This document shows positions 19,438 to 27,778 of a stretch of DNA of 64,000 nt, one piece after another. The notes under the pieces were generated by a model. It worked only from the letters and a program-made list of their open reading frames with translations. It was not told the origin of the DNA and did no database searches. The number at the start of each line of letters is the position of its first letter. Positions within the stretch are counted from its first letter, which is position 1. The translations under genes and the position numbers were made by a program. The DNA comes from G963663365 sp963663365 (GTDB taxonomy: Bacteria; Hinthialibacterota; Hinthialibacteria; Hinthialibacterales; G963663365). The stretch spans positions 1,674,001-1,738,000 of the forward strand of contig CAXXIH010000008.1 in assembly GCA_963663365.2 (NCBI GenBank). The letters run 5' to 3'.

Positions 19438-19462
19438 TAGCACGTTATATACTTGGGTGCTA
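19438..19462. promoter_or_regulatory. Inverted repeat upstream of the nickel/cobalt operon
   Basis: TAGCAC (19438-19443) and GTGCTA (19457-19462) form a perfect 6-bp inverted repeat around a 13-bp AT-rich spacer, 62 bp before the nikK start and inside the corA/nikK divergent region. It does not match the GTATGA-N16-TCATAC pattern of NikR. Its role as an operator is inference from position and symmetry only. Confidence 0.35.
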
Positions 19463-19523
19463 TTATAGCCGGGGGATAAAACGATGGGGATAAAAAAAAG
19501 TTTCGTTTTTAGGAGATACGAAA

Positions 19524-20288
19524 ATGCCACGGCAAATCTTTCATGTACTTCTTCTATTGAGTCTGTGTTCGGCACTCTCGGTTTCGGCGCATTTCGACAT
19601 ATTGGTGGCGGATCAGCCATGGGTGGAACGGGGTGAGACTGTCAATTTTAAATATTATGCAGGACATCCTTTCGAAGCGGAAATCGCGGATTGCCCAGCA
19701 CCCGCCAAAGTAGAAGCGGTGCTATCGAATGGCGAAAAAATGGATATCAAATCCGCTGTCAAAGAAGGCACGATTACATACGACGGCAAGGATTTTCCGC
19801 TCTTCACTTTCCCGTTTATGGCCAAAAAGAGCGGGGATGTAATCATTTCAATCGAAAGTGAAAGAGAATTTTGGAGCGAGGGCGCCGCCGATAAGTTCTG
19901 CAAGATGGTCCTCCACTGCAATCGGAGCCAAGGGTGGGATCAGGCAATCGGGCATCCGGTGGAAATCGTTCCACTAACCCGTCCCTACGGGCTGCGGGCA
20001 GGCATGGTCTTCACAGGTACGGTCCTTGTGAACGGCAAACCCGCTCCCGGTTTGGATATCGAATTTGAGGAATACAACGAAAAACCGCCCGCCTCGATTC
20101 CTGAAGAGCCACTGGTCACCGGTGTTGTTAAAACCGATGCGAACGGCAATTTCCAGATAACCCTGGACCGGGAAGGCTGGTGGGGTATCGCGGCCTGGCA
20201 AGAGATGGGCAAGATCACTCATGAAGGCAAAGAACTCGAACACCAGGTTGGGGAATTTTTCTGGCTGTATGTGCATCCAGGCCGTTAA
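19524..20288 (+). CDS. nikK: Periplasmic DUF4198 component of nickel/cobalt ECF importer
   Basis: A 254-residue secreted protein with a signal peptide (VLLLLSLCSALSVSA, cleavage before HFD). The mature start HFDILVADQPWVERGETVNF and the C-terminal Ig-like part (GLDIEFEEYN; FQITLDREGWWGIAAW) match DUF4198 proteins encoded next to Ni/Co ECF transporters. The exposed histidine after cleavage could bind metal, which is inference. The start ATG has GGAG 9 bp upstream. It heads a five-gene operon (K-M-L-Q-O) whose later genes overlap, and it probably delivers or senses metal at the outer face of the membrane. Confidence 0.8.
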   Translation: MPRQIFHVLLLLSLCSALSVSAHFDILVADQPWVERGETVNFKYYAGHPFEAEIADCPAPAKVEAVLSNGEKMDIKSAVKEGTITYDGKDFPLFTFPFMAKKSGDVIISIESEREFWSEGAADKFCKMVLHCNRSQGWDQAIGHPVEIVPLTRPYGLRAGMVFTGTVLVNGKPAPGLDIEFEEYNEKPPASIPEEPLVTGVVKTDANGNFQITLDREGWWGIAAWQEMGKITHEGKELEHQVGEFFWLYVHPGR

Positions 20289-20326
20289 TCCGGTCCAGTT
20301 GCAATACGCCGTCAAAGGCTGATTCG

Positions 20327-20932
20327 ATGCATATTTCCGATGGTGTCGTTGGGACACCGGTTATTATAGCAGGCGGAGCGATTGCACTGGGGATGTGCGG
20401 TCTGGCCGCCCGGAATATAAAGGATGAAGAAATCCCCCGCATCGCCATATTTACGGCGGCGTTCTTCATCGCCTCGACCATCCGCATCCCGATGGGAATG
20501 ACAAGCGTGCATTTGATATTTACGGGATTGGTGGGCGTCGTATTAGGATTCCGTGCGTTTCTTGTTTTCCCCGTGGGTCTGTTGTTACAAGCCGTTCTTT
20601 TAGGGCATGGAGGTATCACCACGATCGGTGTAAATGCCTGTGTATTCGGTTTCCCGGCATGGTTCTCCTATAAACTGTTTTGTTGGTTGCGGGGAGAAGG
20701 CAATAAACGTCTATTTCTTGCGGGAACCGCCGCCGGAGCAGCCGGAGTTATTTTTGCCGGTTTGGTGTGGGCGGCGGTAGTGATGTCAGCAGGCGAACCA
20801 CTAGTGCCGGTTGCGAAATTCGTCTTTATCCTGCATCTTCCGGTAGCCGCCATCGAAGGCATTCTTACCGGCCTTTGTGTGCGCTATTTGGCGGCAGGAA
20901 AACCAGAACTGATTCACGAGCCAAATCCATGA
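20327..20932 (+). CDS. nikM: Substrate-binding S component of nickel/cobalt ECF importer (CbiM/NikM)
   Basis: A 201-residue membrane protein. The N-terminus MHISDGVVG is the family hallmark; His2 and the N-terminal amine coordinate Ni2+ or Co2+ in solved CbiM/NikM structures. About six helices follow, with IRIPMGMTSVHLIFTGLVG (substrate-pocket region) and LLLQAVLLGHGGITTIGVNA, both conserved in CbiM/NikM. It couples to the T component and ATPase encoded downstream. Its stop overlaps the nikL start (ATGA). Nickel versus cobalt cannot be decided from the sequence. The accompanying K and L genes are more often seen with predicted nickel systems. Confidence 0.92.
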   Translation: MHISDGVVGTPVIIAGGAIALGMCGLAARNIKDEEIPRIAIFTAAFFIASTIRIPMGMTSVHLIFTGLVGVVLGFRAFLVFPVGLLLQAVLLGHGGITTIGVNACVFGFPAWFSYKLFCWLRGEGNKRLFLAGTAAGAAGVIFAGLVWAAVVMSAGEPLVPVAKFVFILHLPVAAIEGILTGLCVRYLAAGKPELIHEPNP

Positions 20933-21573
20933 AACACTCTGCCACCTTCATGTTATTTCTACTTTTCTGTTCGCCGGTTTTCGCGCACAAAATTACGGTG
21001 GATGCGCTTTACGACAACGGTGTAGTCTATGTGGAATGCTGGCTAGGTTCAGGCGATCCGGCCGCCGGGGCGGATTTGACGGTTACCGACGAAGAAGGCA
21101 ACACCCTTTTAGCAGCAAAACTCGACGATGACGGCTATTACGAATACAAACCGGTCAAAGGGGGACAGCTTCTGTTTACCGTGGATGCTCATTTGGGTCA
21201 TAAAGGGGAATACGAGTTGGACCTGAGTGGCATTGAAATCGTCAACAAAGACTCCCAAGAAGCGGTTTCGACGGCACCGGACAAAATGACAATAGGCCAG
21301 GAAACCGAAGCATCACAATCTGCCGATGGGGATGGAGCATCCGCCACAGCGGCGCCAGCAGAGGGACAAGTCCAACAAGCGCCCGCCAAAGAAAAAGCAG
21401 AGAATCGGCCCCGGCTACGCGAGACAAGAGGGGGCTTATCGGAAGGTGAGCGGGTGATTTTGGGAATCATTTGCCTGGCCTCGGTGACCGCGGCCTATTT
21501 AGGCTATCGTAACCAGAGGCGAATCTCCGCTCTTGAGGAATTGCTGCGTGCACGAAACATGGATTCCCGGTGA
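20929..21573 (+). CDS. nikL: Accessory single-span component of nickel/cobalt importer (NikL-like)
   Basis: A 214-residue protein with a signal peptide (MLFLLFCSPVFA), a small Ig-like beta domain starting HKITVDALYDNGVVYVECW, an Ala/Gln/Glu-rich linker (about 105-165) and one C-terminal membrane helix (VILGIICLASVTAAYLGY) with a basic tail. This architecture, between the M and Q genes, is that of NikL, which replaces NikN in some importers. The next residue after the predicted cleavage is again histidine, as in NikK. The ATG at 20929 overlaps the nikM stop, implying coupled translation. Confidence 0.75.
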   Translation: MKHSATFMLFLLFCSPVFAHKITVDALYDNGVVYVECWLGSGDPAAGADLTVTDEEGNTLLAAKLDDDGYYEYKPVKGGQLLFTVDAHLGHKGEYELDLSGIEIVNKDSQEAVSTAPDKMTIGQETEASQSADGDGASATAAPAEGQVQQAPAKEKAENRPRLRETRGGLSEGERVILGIICLASVTAAYLGYRNQRRISALEELLRARNMDSR

Positions 21574-22297
21574 AACTTTCCTGCATCGTTGGGATGCCCG
21601 CTGCAAGCTGGGGGCAACCGCTTGCTTATGTCTTACTCCCACAGCTATGTCCGATAGGGTTCCTTTGGCGGTTTTGGCAGTGGCCGCGCTTGGCCTTTTG
21701 CTTTGGTTTCATCTGCCATGGAGAAAACTGTTCCGCTATTTAAGCGAGATTCATCTGTTTCTGATTCCCTGTTTTCTTATTTTGCCTTTTTCGACACCCG
21801 GTGATCCGCTGTTCCATATCGGTCCTTTTGCGGGCAGCCTGGAAGGATTTAAGTTTGCTCTTACACTATATTTGCGGGCGGTGATTATCGCCACTTTTGC
21901 AATGGGGGCAATTTTGACAACACCAATCGATGTATTGGTGCAAGCAGCGGAACGTCTTTATGTGCCCCGTGTTCTTGCTCAGATTTGTCTCCTGACCTAC
22001 CGTTTTCTTTTCGCGTTTCGTGCCGATTTACAGAGGATCCGGATCGCCCTGCGTACGCGGGGCTTCCGTGAGGCGGCGGGCATGCACACCTACCGTACCT
22101 TGGCCCACACGACCGGAAGCCTTTTAATACGGGCTCTGGACCGAACAGAGCGCGTCACCCGGGCCATGCGTTGCCGGGGATATCATGGCACATTGCCGAC
22201 GATGCGCAGCTTTAAGTTAAACAATCAGGATTTAGCGGCGACCGGAATCTGCGTCGTATTTTCATGTTTCTTTTTGTTTTGGGAGTTCTGGTTTTGA
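21548..22297 (+). CDS. nikQ: T component (EcfT/CbiQ-type) of nickel/cobalt importer
   Basis: About 249 residues. The N-terminus (ETFLHRWDARCKLGATACLC) is the usual CbiQ start, followed by about five membrane helices and two cytosolic coupling helices carrying the conserved RxRGF-type motifs (RIALRTRGFREA and TRAMRCRGYHG) that dock into the ATPases. I chose GTG at 21548, which has a GAGG upstream; a TTG five codons earlier is possible. It overlaps nikL by 26 bp, and its stop overlaps the nikO start. It transmits ATP-driven motion to the NikM subunit. Confidence 0.9.
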   Translation: MHETWIPGETFLHRWDARCKLGATACLCLTPTAMSDRVPLAVLAVAALGLLLWFHLPWRKLFRYLSEIHLFLIPCFLILPFSTPGDPLFHIGPFAGSLEGFKFALTLYLRAVIIATFAMGAILTTPIDVLVQAAERLYVPRVLAQICLLTYRFLFAFRADLQRIRIALRTRGFREAAGMHTYRTLAHTTGSLLIRALDRTERVTRAMRCRGYHGTLPTMRSFKLNNQDLAATGICVVFSCFFLFWEFWF

Positions 22298-23022
22298 GTG
22301 CGGTTCTTAGTCTTCAAAGTGTGTCTTTCTCATACCCGAAACGCAAAGCGTTAAACGGGATATGTTTCCGTGTGGAAGCAGGTGAGAAAATTGCACTCGT
22401 GGGACCAAACGGCGCGGGCAAGACGACTCTTTTTCTTATTACGGCCGGTGTGCTGGATGGTTATGAAGGTGAAGTATTGGTGGCGGGCCATGAACCGGGG
22501 CAACGCAGCCAGGACGGCGACGGCATACGCGATGTAGGGATTGTCTTTCAGAATACGGAAGACCAGCTCTTCCACACCACGGTATTCGACGACATCGCTT
22601 TTGGGCCTTTAAATCTAGGTCTCGATAAGGAGATCGTCCATCAACGCGTACATAGCGTTATGGAGACTGTCGGCCTAAACCACGACCTGGAGACGGAATT
22701 TCCGTTGCATCTTTCAGGCGGACAGAGACGGCGGGTGGCATTGGCCGGTGTATTGGCGATGGAACCCAAGATGCTGCTACTAGATGAGCCATCCAGTGAT
22801 TTAGATCCCCGGGGGCGCCGTGAACTGGTGAATTTGCTCAATTCACTGGAAATCACAAAGGTCATTTCCAGCCACAATATGGATCTTGTCGCAGAGACCT
22901 GTTCCCGCGCGTTGGTTTTGGATGGTGGAGAACTCGTTGCCGACGGCCCGATTCAAGATGTTCTGGGAAACAGAGACTTGATGATGAAACACGGTCTCGA
23001 AGTTCCCGCCGCATTTCAGTAG
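22294..23022 (+). CDS. nikO: ABC ATPase of nickel/cobalt importer
   Basis: About 242 residues, a complete ABC ATPase. The motifs are Walker A GPNGAGKTT, Q-loop QNTEDQLF (typical of ECF ATPases), signature LSGGQRRRVALAG, Walker B MLLLDEPSSDLD and H-loop SSHNMD. Two copies would drive uptake through NikM/NikQ. The TTG at 22294 overlaps the nikQ stop (TTGA) and has GGGAG 8 bp upstream, a better start than the earlier ATG at 22264. It is the last gene of the operon; the next gene is convergent. Confidence 0.93.
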   Translation: MSAVLSLQSVSFSYPKRKALNGICFRVEAGEKIALVGPNGAGKTTLFLITAGVLDGYEGEVLVAGHEPGQRSQDGDGIRDVGIVFQNTEDQLFHTTVFDDIAFGPLNLGLDKEIVHQRVHSVMETVGLNHDLETEFPLHLSGGQRRRVALAGVLAMEPKMLLLDEPSSDLDPRGRRELVNLLNSLEITKVISSHNMDLVAETCSRALVLDGGELVADGPIQDVLGNRDLMMKHGLEVPAAFQ

Positions 23023-23054
23023 CAGCAGTTTCTTCCCAAGGATTGATAACGCAT

Positions 23055-23921
23055 CTACGGCTGCATCGAGCAGGTGTCGGAAAATGTATCGCGGTTTGCA
23101 AGACGGCCGTCCGGCCATGTCCAATACCGGCGTTGCTCCTGGAAAGGATGCCAGAGAACCTTAGGCAGACTGTTATCTATAGGCCGCTTATAGGCAGCAA
23201 CACCGATCTGCAAATCGGCTTGCCGTACGCCAAGCCGTAACGTGCCATTCAATGCATCCCACCATCGGAAGATAACGGAGTAATTAGAATCCATCTCTTC
23301 ATGCACAACCGAATGGTGAATACCGTGCATGCGCGGTGTTACAACAATCTTATTTAAGAGACGCTCCAATCCAAGCGGCAGGCGGACATTGCTATGGTGA
23401 AACATGGTTGCTGCTTGAAAAAACATTTCATAAACCACATATGTCGTAAACGATACCCCCAGCAGGCCCACCTGCAAAATCCGAAAAAAGACCGATAATA
23501 AAACTTCGCCAAAATGGAAACGGAAGGATGTACTAACATCCAAATCCGGGTCGAGATGATGAACATTATGGAAGCGCCATAAAAGTTCTATCCGATGATT
23601 GGCACGATGCCAATAATAAAAAGTGAGATCGAGTAGAAGAAAACCGAGCGTAAACTGTAGCCACAAAGGCATTTCAACAATATGCAACAGACCGAAAGGA
23701 CGTTCCGAAGTCCAATGACTAAGATAAATTCCCACGGGCTTTACGGTAAGCGCACTTACCACAAATACAAGTAACGTAAGAACAAAATTCGTAATTAACC
23801 GGCGGCCCAATTGGAATGAGGCATTACGAAGAGGGAACAGACGTTCGCAAATAAAGAGCAGTAAAAAAACTCCCGCCATTCCGCCACTGTAAATGATTCC
23901 GGAGAACGGCAATTCCAACAT
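23055..23921 (-). CDS. Fatty acid hydroxylase / sterol desaturase-family membrane protein
   Basis: A 288-residue di-iron membrane oxygenase. Histidine clusters typical of the superfamily are present: HRANH, HNVHH and HGIHHS, plus a late MFHHSN. Four or more helices surround them. Family members hydroxylate or desaturate lipids (sterols, fatty acids, carotenoids) with O2; the substrate is unknown here. The start is the ATG at 23921 because AGGAG lies 7-8 bp upstream; a GTG eight codons earlier lacks one. It converges with the end of the nickel importer operon and stands alone. Confidence 0.9.
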   Translation of the reverse strand: MLELPFSGIIYSGGMAGVFLLLFICERLFPLRNASFQLGRRLITNFVLTLLVFVVSALTVKPVGIYLSHWTSERPFGLLHIVEMPLWLQFTLGFLLLDLTFYYWHRANHRIELLWRFHNVHHLDPDLDVSTSFRFHFGEVLLSVFFRILQVGLLGVSFTTYVVYEMFFQAATMFHHSNVRLPLGLERLLNKIVVTPRMHGIHHSVVHEEMDSNYSVIFRWWDALNGTLRLGVRQADLQIGVAAYKRPIDNSLPKVLWHPFQEQRRYWTWPDGRLANRDTFSDTCSMQP

Positions 23922-24053
23922 TAACAGACTCCTAACAAAAAACACATTTCAGAACGAAGAGATCACCAATTCTGTTCCAGTTCCTCATTCGAATCCATTG
24001 GTTATGATGCCTGATTGCAGTTTCTGATGAAGGTTTGTCTTTGTAATAGGCAT

Positions 24054-24088
24054 AAAAAAGCCGCAATGATTTTATGTGTCATTGCGGC
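24054..24088 (-). terminator. Rho-independent terminator of the bacilliredoxin gene
   Basis: On the minus strand, GCCGCAATGA and TCATTGCGGC form a perfect 10-bp stem with a 9-nt loop, followed directly by a run of six T residues. It starts 38 bp after the stop codon of the bacilliredoxin gene and points in the same direction. It is the clearest intrinsic terminator in the window. Confidence 0.92.
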
Positions 24089-24125
24089 CAAACATTAGGA
24101 AGAATGTAGGTGTTCTAAATTAATT

Positions 24126-24641
24126 TCAGGTCACGTTATAAAGGGGGATTGAGGAACCGCACTGCTGCTCCGGTTGAAGTTTGGCATACACCTCCGGGGA
24201 AACCGAAGGTCCTTGTTTGGAGCAGAATTTGTCGAAAGCCGCGCTGAGATTGAAGGCAACAGCATTGGCATCCATCCTCTCAATATGATGCCGTTCCAAC
24301 ATATGGACGAGTTCACCATCTTTAAATAGGGCAATTGCAGGAGAAGAAGGCATGACGCCGGTCATATAGCCGCGTGCTTGTTCGACAGCGGCGCGGTCCA
24401 CACCCGCGAATACAGTCACATAGCGGTCAGGAATTGTCTTGTGCTGAAGTGCCTTGGTGACTCCGGGGCGTGCTCCGCCGGCGGCGCAGCCACACACGGA
24501 ATTAACAATCACCAAAGTCGTCCCCTCTTTTTCATTCAGTACTTCATCGACTTCTTCAGGCGTGTGCAGCGAACGCACGCCAACGTGCTCGAGTTCTTCA
24601 AACATCGGACGCACGGCTTCCGGATCGTAAAGCGGTTGCAT
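24126..24641 (-). CDS. BrxA/BrxB-family bacilliredoxin
   Basis: A 171-residue thioredoxin-fold protein of the YphP/YqiW family. These enzymes remove bacillithiol from oxidised protein thiols in Bacillus and are also found in groups with other low-molecular-weight thiols. The hallmark CGC motif is at Cys50-Gly-Cys52 (VNSVCGCAAGGARP), and the C-terminal cysteine near QQCGSS is also typical. The ATG at 24641 has AAGGAG 7-8 bp upstream, preferable to two start codons further up. It is monocistronic, with its own terminator at 24054-24088, and is divergent from the serine hydrolase gene. Confidence 0.92.
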   Translation of the reverse strand: MQPLYDPEAVRPMFEELEHVGVRSLHTPEEVDEVLNEKEGTTLVIVNSVCGCAAGGARPGVTKALQHKTIPDRYVTVFAGVDRAAVEQARGYMTGVMPSSPAIALFKDGELVHMLERHHIERMDANAVAFNLSAAFDKFCSKQGPSVSPEVYAKLQPEQQCGSSIPLYNVT

Positions 24642-24880
24642 GGATGATCTCCTTTGCATTGCAATCAATTCAGGTTTTAAGGTTGTCCCATTCCATTTCA
24701 GGGAAGTGGTTCCTCGTTGCGCAGGGAGAGGCTATCCAGCGGTTTGGGAGTGTCAAGGAATGCCCGGTTTGCAGGCATTTTGGGGTGGCATGTTTGGGAA
24801 TTTACTATGCTGAAATGAAGCGTTGATTGGTGTATCCTACGCTCTAAGTCAAACCACGAGTCAAATTCAGGAGTGTGCCT

Positions 24881-26209
24881 ATGAAAGCCGTTGTCCGATG
24901 GTTGCCGGTTCGATTGCTGTTTGCATTGTTGATCGTAAGTTCTGCAAATTGGGGGATATGCGTAGAGCTCCCAACCTCTGCCCCGGAAGATGTGGGCCTT
25001 TCCGCGGAGCGTCTGCAACGTATCGACAGCGCAATCGGAAAGTATATCGAAGAGAACCGGATTTCAGGCGCGGTAATGCTGGTGGCCAGGAAGGGGAAGG
25101 TTGCTCATCACAGTGCCCTGGGCATGATGGATATCGAAGACAATAAGCCGATGGGCACCGATACAATTTTCCGTCTTGCCTCTATGTCGAAAGCCATCAC
25201 CGGCGTGGCCACACTGATGCTCTACGAAGAGGGCCGGTTCGAACTAAACGATCCGCTGGACCGGTTTATCCCCGCCTTTAAGAACATGCAGGTTCTCGTG
25301 ACCGATCCGGATCAAAATCCTTATGGATCAGACTACGAGTTAGTTCCTGCAAACGGCCCGATTCGGATTCGTCAGCTGCTGAATCACACGGCGGGATTTG
25401 CCTACGGATTATGGGGGCAGCCTTATTTTGGCGAGTTGTATCAGAACGCGGGCATCCACGACGGCTTATATGCTTGTGAAGGGACGATCGGAGACATGGT
25501 GGAGCGTCTGGCACGTCTGCCGCTGATGCACCATCCGGGCGAGGTTTGGGAATACGGCGTATCGGTCGATGTGCTGGGGAGGCTAATCGAGGTGGTTTCG
25601 GGAATGCCACTGGACCGCTTTTTCGAGGAACGTATTTTTGAGCCTTTGGGAATGGAAGACACTTATTTCTATTTGCCGAAAGAAAAGGCCTCCCGCTTGG
25701 CGGCTGTTTATGCGCCTAATGAAGACGGCGGTATCAGCAAAACCACCGGCGATATCGTTCAGGTAGGCTCCGCCGCCTATACCCCCTATAAACATATCGA
25801 TGGGCCACGCACGTATTTCTCAGGCGGCGCGGGGCTGGTATCAACGGCATCCGATTACGCGCGGTTCTTGCAGATGCTTTTAAACGGCGGCGAACTTGAA
25901 GGCCATAGGTTATTGAGCCGCAAGACAGTGGAATCGATGACCTCAAATCAAATCGGAGATTTGGATGTTGCCTTTGCGCCTATTGGGGACAAGTTCGGAT
26001 TGGGCGTTTCGATCAATGAGAATCCGGATGTCACGCGCAGCATCACTTCCAAAGGCACTTATTCATGGGGCGGATTCTTTTACACGCACTTCTTTGTCGA
26101 TCCCCATGAAGACATGCTCGGGCTTATCATGATTCAGCTCTATCCATACTCAGGGCCGAACATTCATGCCCAGTTCGATTCGCTGGTGTACCAAGCGATC
26201 AATGATTGA
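24881..26209 (+). CDS. Secreted beta-lactamase class C-like serine hydrolase (EstB type)
   Basis: A 442-residue protein with a signal peptide (VRLLFALLIVSSANWGICVE). The SxxK catalytic tetrad is Ser101-Met-Ser-Lys104 in LASMSKAITG. The second motif reads WEYGVSVDVLGRL, with the tyrosine kept but not the YxN of true class C beta-lactamases. The KTG box is replaced by the region around YSWGGFFYTHFF, as in EstB-like esterases. An esterase or peptidase is therefore more likely than antibiotic resistance. AGGAG sits 8 bp before the chosen ATG. It is convergent with the glutathione peroxidase gene, with only 20 bp between them. Confidence 0.9.
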   Translation: MKAVVRWLPVRLLFALLIVSSANWGICVELPTSAPEDVGLSAERLQRIDSAIGKYIEENRISGAVMLVARKGKVAHHSALGMMDIEDNKPMGTDTIFRLASMSKAITGVATLMLYEEGRFELNDPLDRFIPAFKNMQVLVTDPDQNPYGSDYELVPANGPIRIRQLLNHTAGFAYGLWGQPYFGELYQNAGIHDGLYACEGTIGDMVERLARLPLMHHPGEVWEYGVSVDVLGRLIEVVSGMPLDRFFEERIFEPLGMEDTYFYLPKEKASRLAAVYAPNEDGGISKTTGDIVQVGSAAYTPYKHIDGPRTYFSGGAGLVSTASDYARFLQMLLNGGELEGHRLLSRKTVESMTSNQIGDLDVAFAPIGDKFGLGVSINENPDVTRSITSKGTYSWGGFFYTHFFVDPHEDMLGLIMIQLYPYSGPNIHAQFDSLVYQAIND

Positions 26210-26229
26210 GAACTGCCTGCTACAATTAT

Positions 26230-26817
26230 TTATGCTGCGAGAGCGGCTTCGATATCGGCGCGCAGGCCGGGATCATCCGGCGTGACCTTGGATTCATAAT
26301 GCTTGATCGGCACGCCATTTTTGCCGATGAGAATCTTGTTGAAGTTCCAGCTGATTTGAGCATCCAACATGCCGTTTTGGTCTTTATGGGTTAGGTATTG
26401 ATAGAGTTCGCACTGCTCGGGGCCGTTCTTGACGGGCATCTTTTCAAGCATGGGGAATGTGACGTTGTAATTGCTGGTGCAGAAAAGTTTGATCTCCTGT
26501 GCCGTGCCGGGTTCCTGCGCACCAAAGTCATTGGAAGGAACGCCGATAAGCACAAAGTCTTTTCCTTGCAGCGATTGATAGAGTGCCTCTAGGCCCGTGT
26601 ACTGGGGGGTGTAACCGCATTTTGAGGCCACATTGACCATCAATACCACTTTGCCTTCGTAATCGGCCAACGATTTTTCGTTGCCATCAAGATCATGAAC
26701 GGTGATGGTGTACATCCCGGTAACCTCTGCCTGTTTGGATTCACCGCCACTGGGCGGTTTTGCACAGCCTACGAAAAAAGCGGCAACTGCAAATACAGCT
26801 ATCAATTGTCGTTTCAT
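26230..26817 (-). CDS. Glutathione peroxidase-family lipoprotein
   Basis: A 195-residue peroxidase with a lipoprotein signal (AAFFVGC, lipid-modified Cys18). The conserved fold begins at YTITVHDLDGNEKSLADYEG. The peroxidatic residue is Cys67 in NVASKCGYTPQY (a cysteine, not selenocysteine). The Gln and Trp of the catalytic tetrad lie in FGAQEPGT and ISWNFNKILIG. Such proteins reduce peroxides, usually with thioredoxin. The membrane-anchored, extracytoplasmic location is unusual for the family and is inferred from the lipobox. Its start overlaps the stop of the PhyH gene by 4 bp, so the two are co-transcribed. Confidence 0.92.
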   Translation of the reverse strand: MKRQLIAVFAVAAFFVGCAKPPSGGESKQAEVTGMYTITVHDLDGNEKSLADYEGKVVLMVNVASKCGYTPQYTGLEALYQSLQGKDFVLIGVPSNDFGAQEPGTAQEIKLFCTSNYNVTFPMLEKMPVKNGPEQCELYQYLTHKDQNGMLDAQISWNFNKILIGKNGVPIKHYESKVTPDDPGLRADIEAALAA

Positions 26818-27581
26818 GACTGGTTCTCCTTAGATACAACAGATTTCTCCGCCTGCACACCACGTACAAGTTGAGCCGCCGGAAGATCCGGGTAATCCAA
26901 ATCCTTTTCGCCCGCATTCCGATAGGTGATGATTAACGCCCGCCGAGGTTTTCCATTTTGATTGGGATGGGAAGCATGCAAAGTCAGATCGTGGAAGAAA
27001 ATGCCATCTCCGGGCTGCGCCGGAAGCGTAACGACTTTGGTCTTATCAATTTCTTCGGGATGAACACGGTGAATAAAACCTTCGGGCGCGGCCACTTTCC
27101 CACCTTTATGATCGACCGGCTTCTTGTGGCTGCCAGGCATCATCATCAGGCATCCATTCTCAGCCCCAGCCGCATCCAATGCAATCCACACTGACAGTTT
27201 GTGAGCGCCCCGCCAATAGGGCCAATCCTGATGCCAAGGGCTTCCCCAACCCACATCCGAGGATTTACAGACGACTTTATCACTGAGAAAACCAATATTG
27301 GGGCCAATAAGGCACTCAACAATATCAAGCAGACTTTCCGAACGCATTAACGATCTAAAAAAACTGCTGTAGACCGATAAACCGACAAAGACGCCCGTCT
27401 CAAGCGGAACATACGTCTCCGTTTTTCCTTCGGCGACTTCATTGCGCACGCGGGCAAGAATGTTTTCGATTTCCGTCAATGATGTTTCGATCTGAGCATC
27501 CGAAAGAAGCCCGGGCACAGATACGAAACCATCCTGCCGATAACATTCCACTTGTTCGGAAGACAAGGCATTTTGATGCAT
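26814..27581 (-). CDS. Phytanoyl-CoA dioxygenase-family protein
   Basis: A 255-residue Fe(II)/2-oxoglutarate-dependent oxygenase of the PhyH family. The iron ligands are visible as HQD in SPWHQDWPYW and the distal histidine in TLHASHPN, with the 2-oxoglutarate-binding arginine in RRALIITYR. The length is normal. Bacterial members hydroxylate varied small molecules (ectoine, halogenated or lipid-like substrates), so no substrate is assigned. It is the first gene of a two-gene unit with the glutathione peroxidase, and an upstream inverted repeat (27650-27707) lies in its leader or promoter. Confidence 0.9.
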   Translation of the reverse strand: MHQNALSSEQVECYRQDGFVSVPGLLSDAQIETSLTEIENILARVRNEVAEGKTETYVPLETGVFVGLSVYSSFFRSLMRSESLLDIVECLIGPNIGFLSDKVVCKSSDVGWGSPWHQDWPYWRGAHKLSVWIALDAAGAENGCLMMMPGSHKKPVDHKGGKVAAPEGFIHRVHPEEIDKTKVVTLPAQPGDGIFFHDLTLHASHPNQNGKPRRALIITYRNAGEKDLDYPDLPAAQLVRGVQAEKSVVSKENQS

Positions 27582-27649
27582 AGAATACCTGTTTCAGAAA
27601 CGTGCTTAAGATGTCCCCTGTCTGGAGAGTCCCCAGCTCCAGTATTTCC

Positions 27650-27707
27650 CTGCCCCATAGGCATTCATAACAACACTAAAAAGAACGCTACCGATTTTAT
27701 GGGGCAG
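27650..27707. promoter_or_regulatory. 10-bp inverted repeat upstream of PhyH
   Basis: CTGCCCCATA (27650-27659) and TATGGGGCAG (27698-27707) are perfect complements separated by 38 bp, about 70-125 bp upstream of the phytanoyl-CoA dioxygenase start. It could be an operator bound by a dimer or a long-loop stem in the 5' leader. No T tract follows on the transcribed strand, so it is not a simple terminator of the pseudopilin gene. Function is inference. Confidence 0.35.
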
Positions 27708-27778
27708 AGGTCAAGAATCGTGGACGTAATTGCAGATATATATCCTTAATCTCAGATAAAGAAAGTGACTTTCAGATT

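Noticed and set aside
19332..19523. Cobalamin riboswitch or NikR site before the nickel/cobalt operon
   Set aside because: No B12-box-like sequence and no GTATGA/TCATAC pair could be seen; only a short TAGCAC dyad is present.
26608..26640. Selenocysteine glutathione peroxidase
   Set aside because: The catalytic codon encodes cysteine (NVASKCGYTP), with no in-frame TGA.
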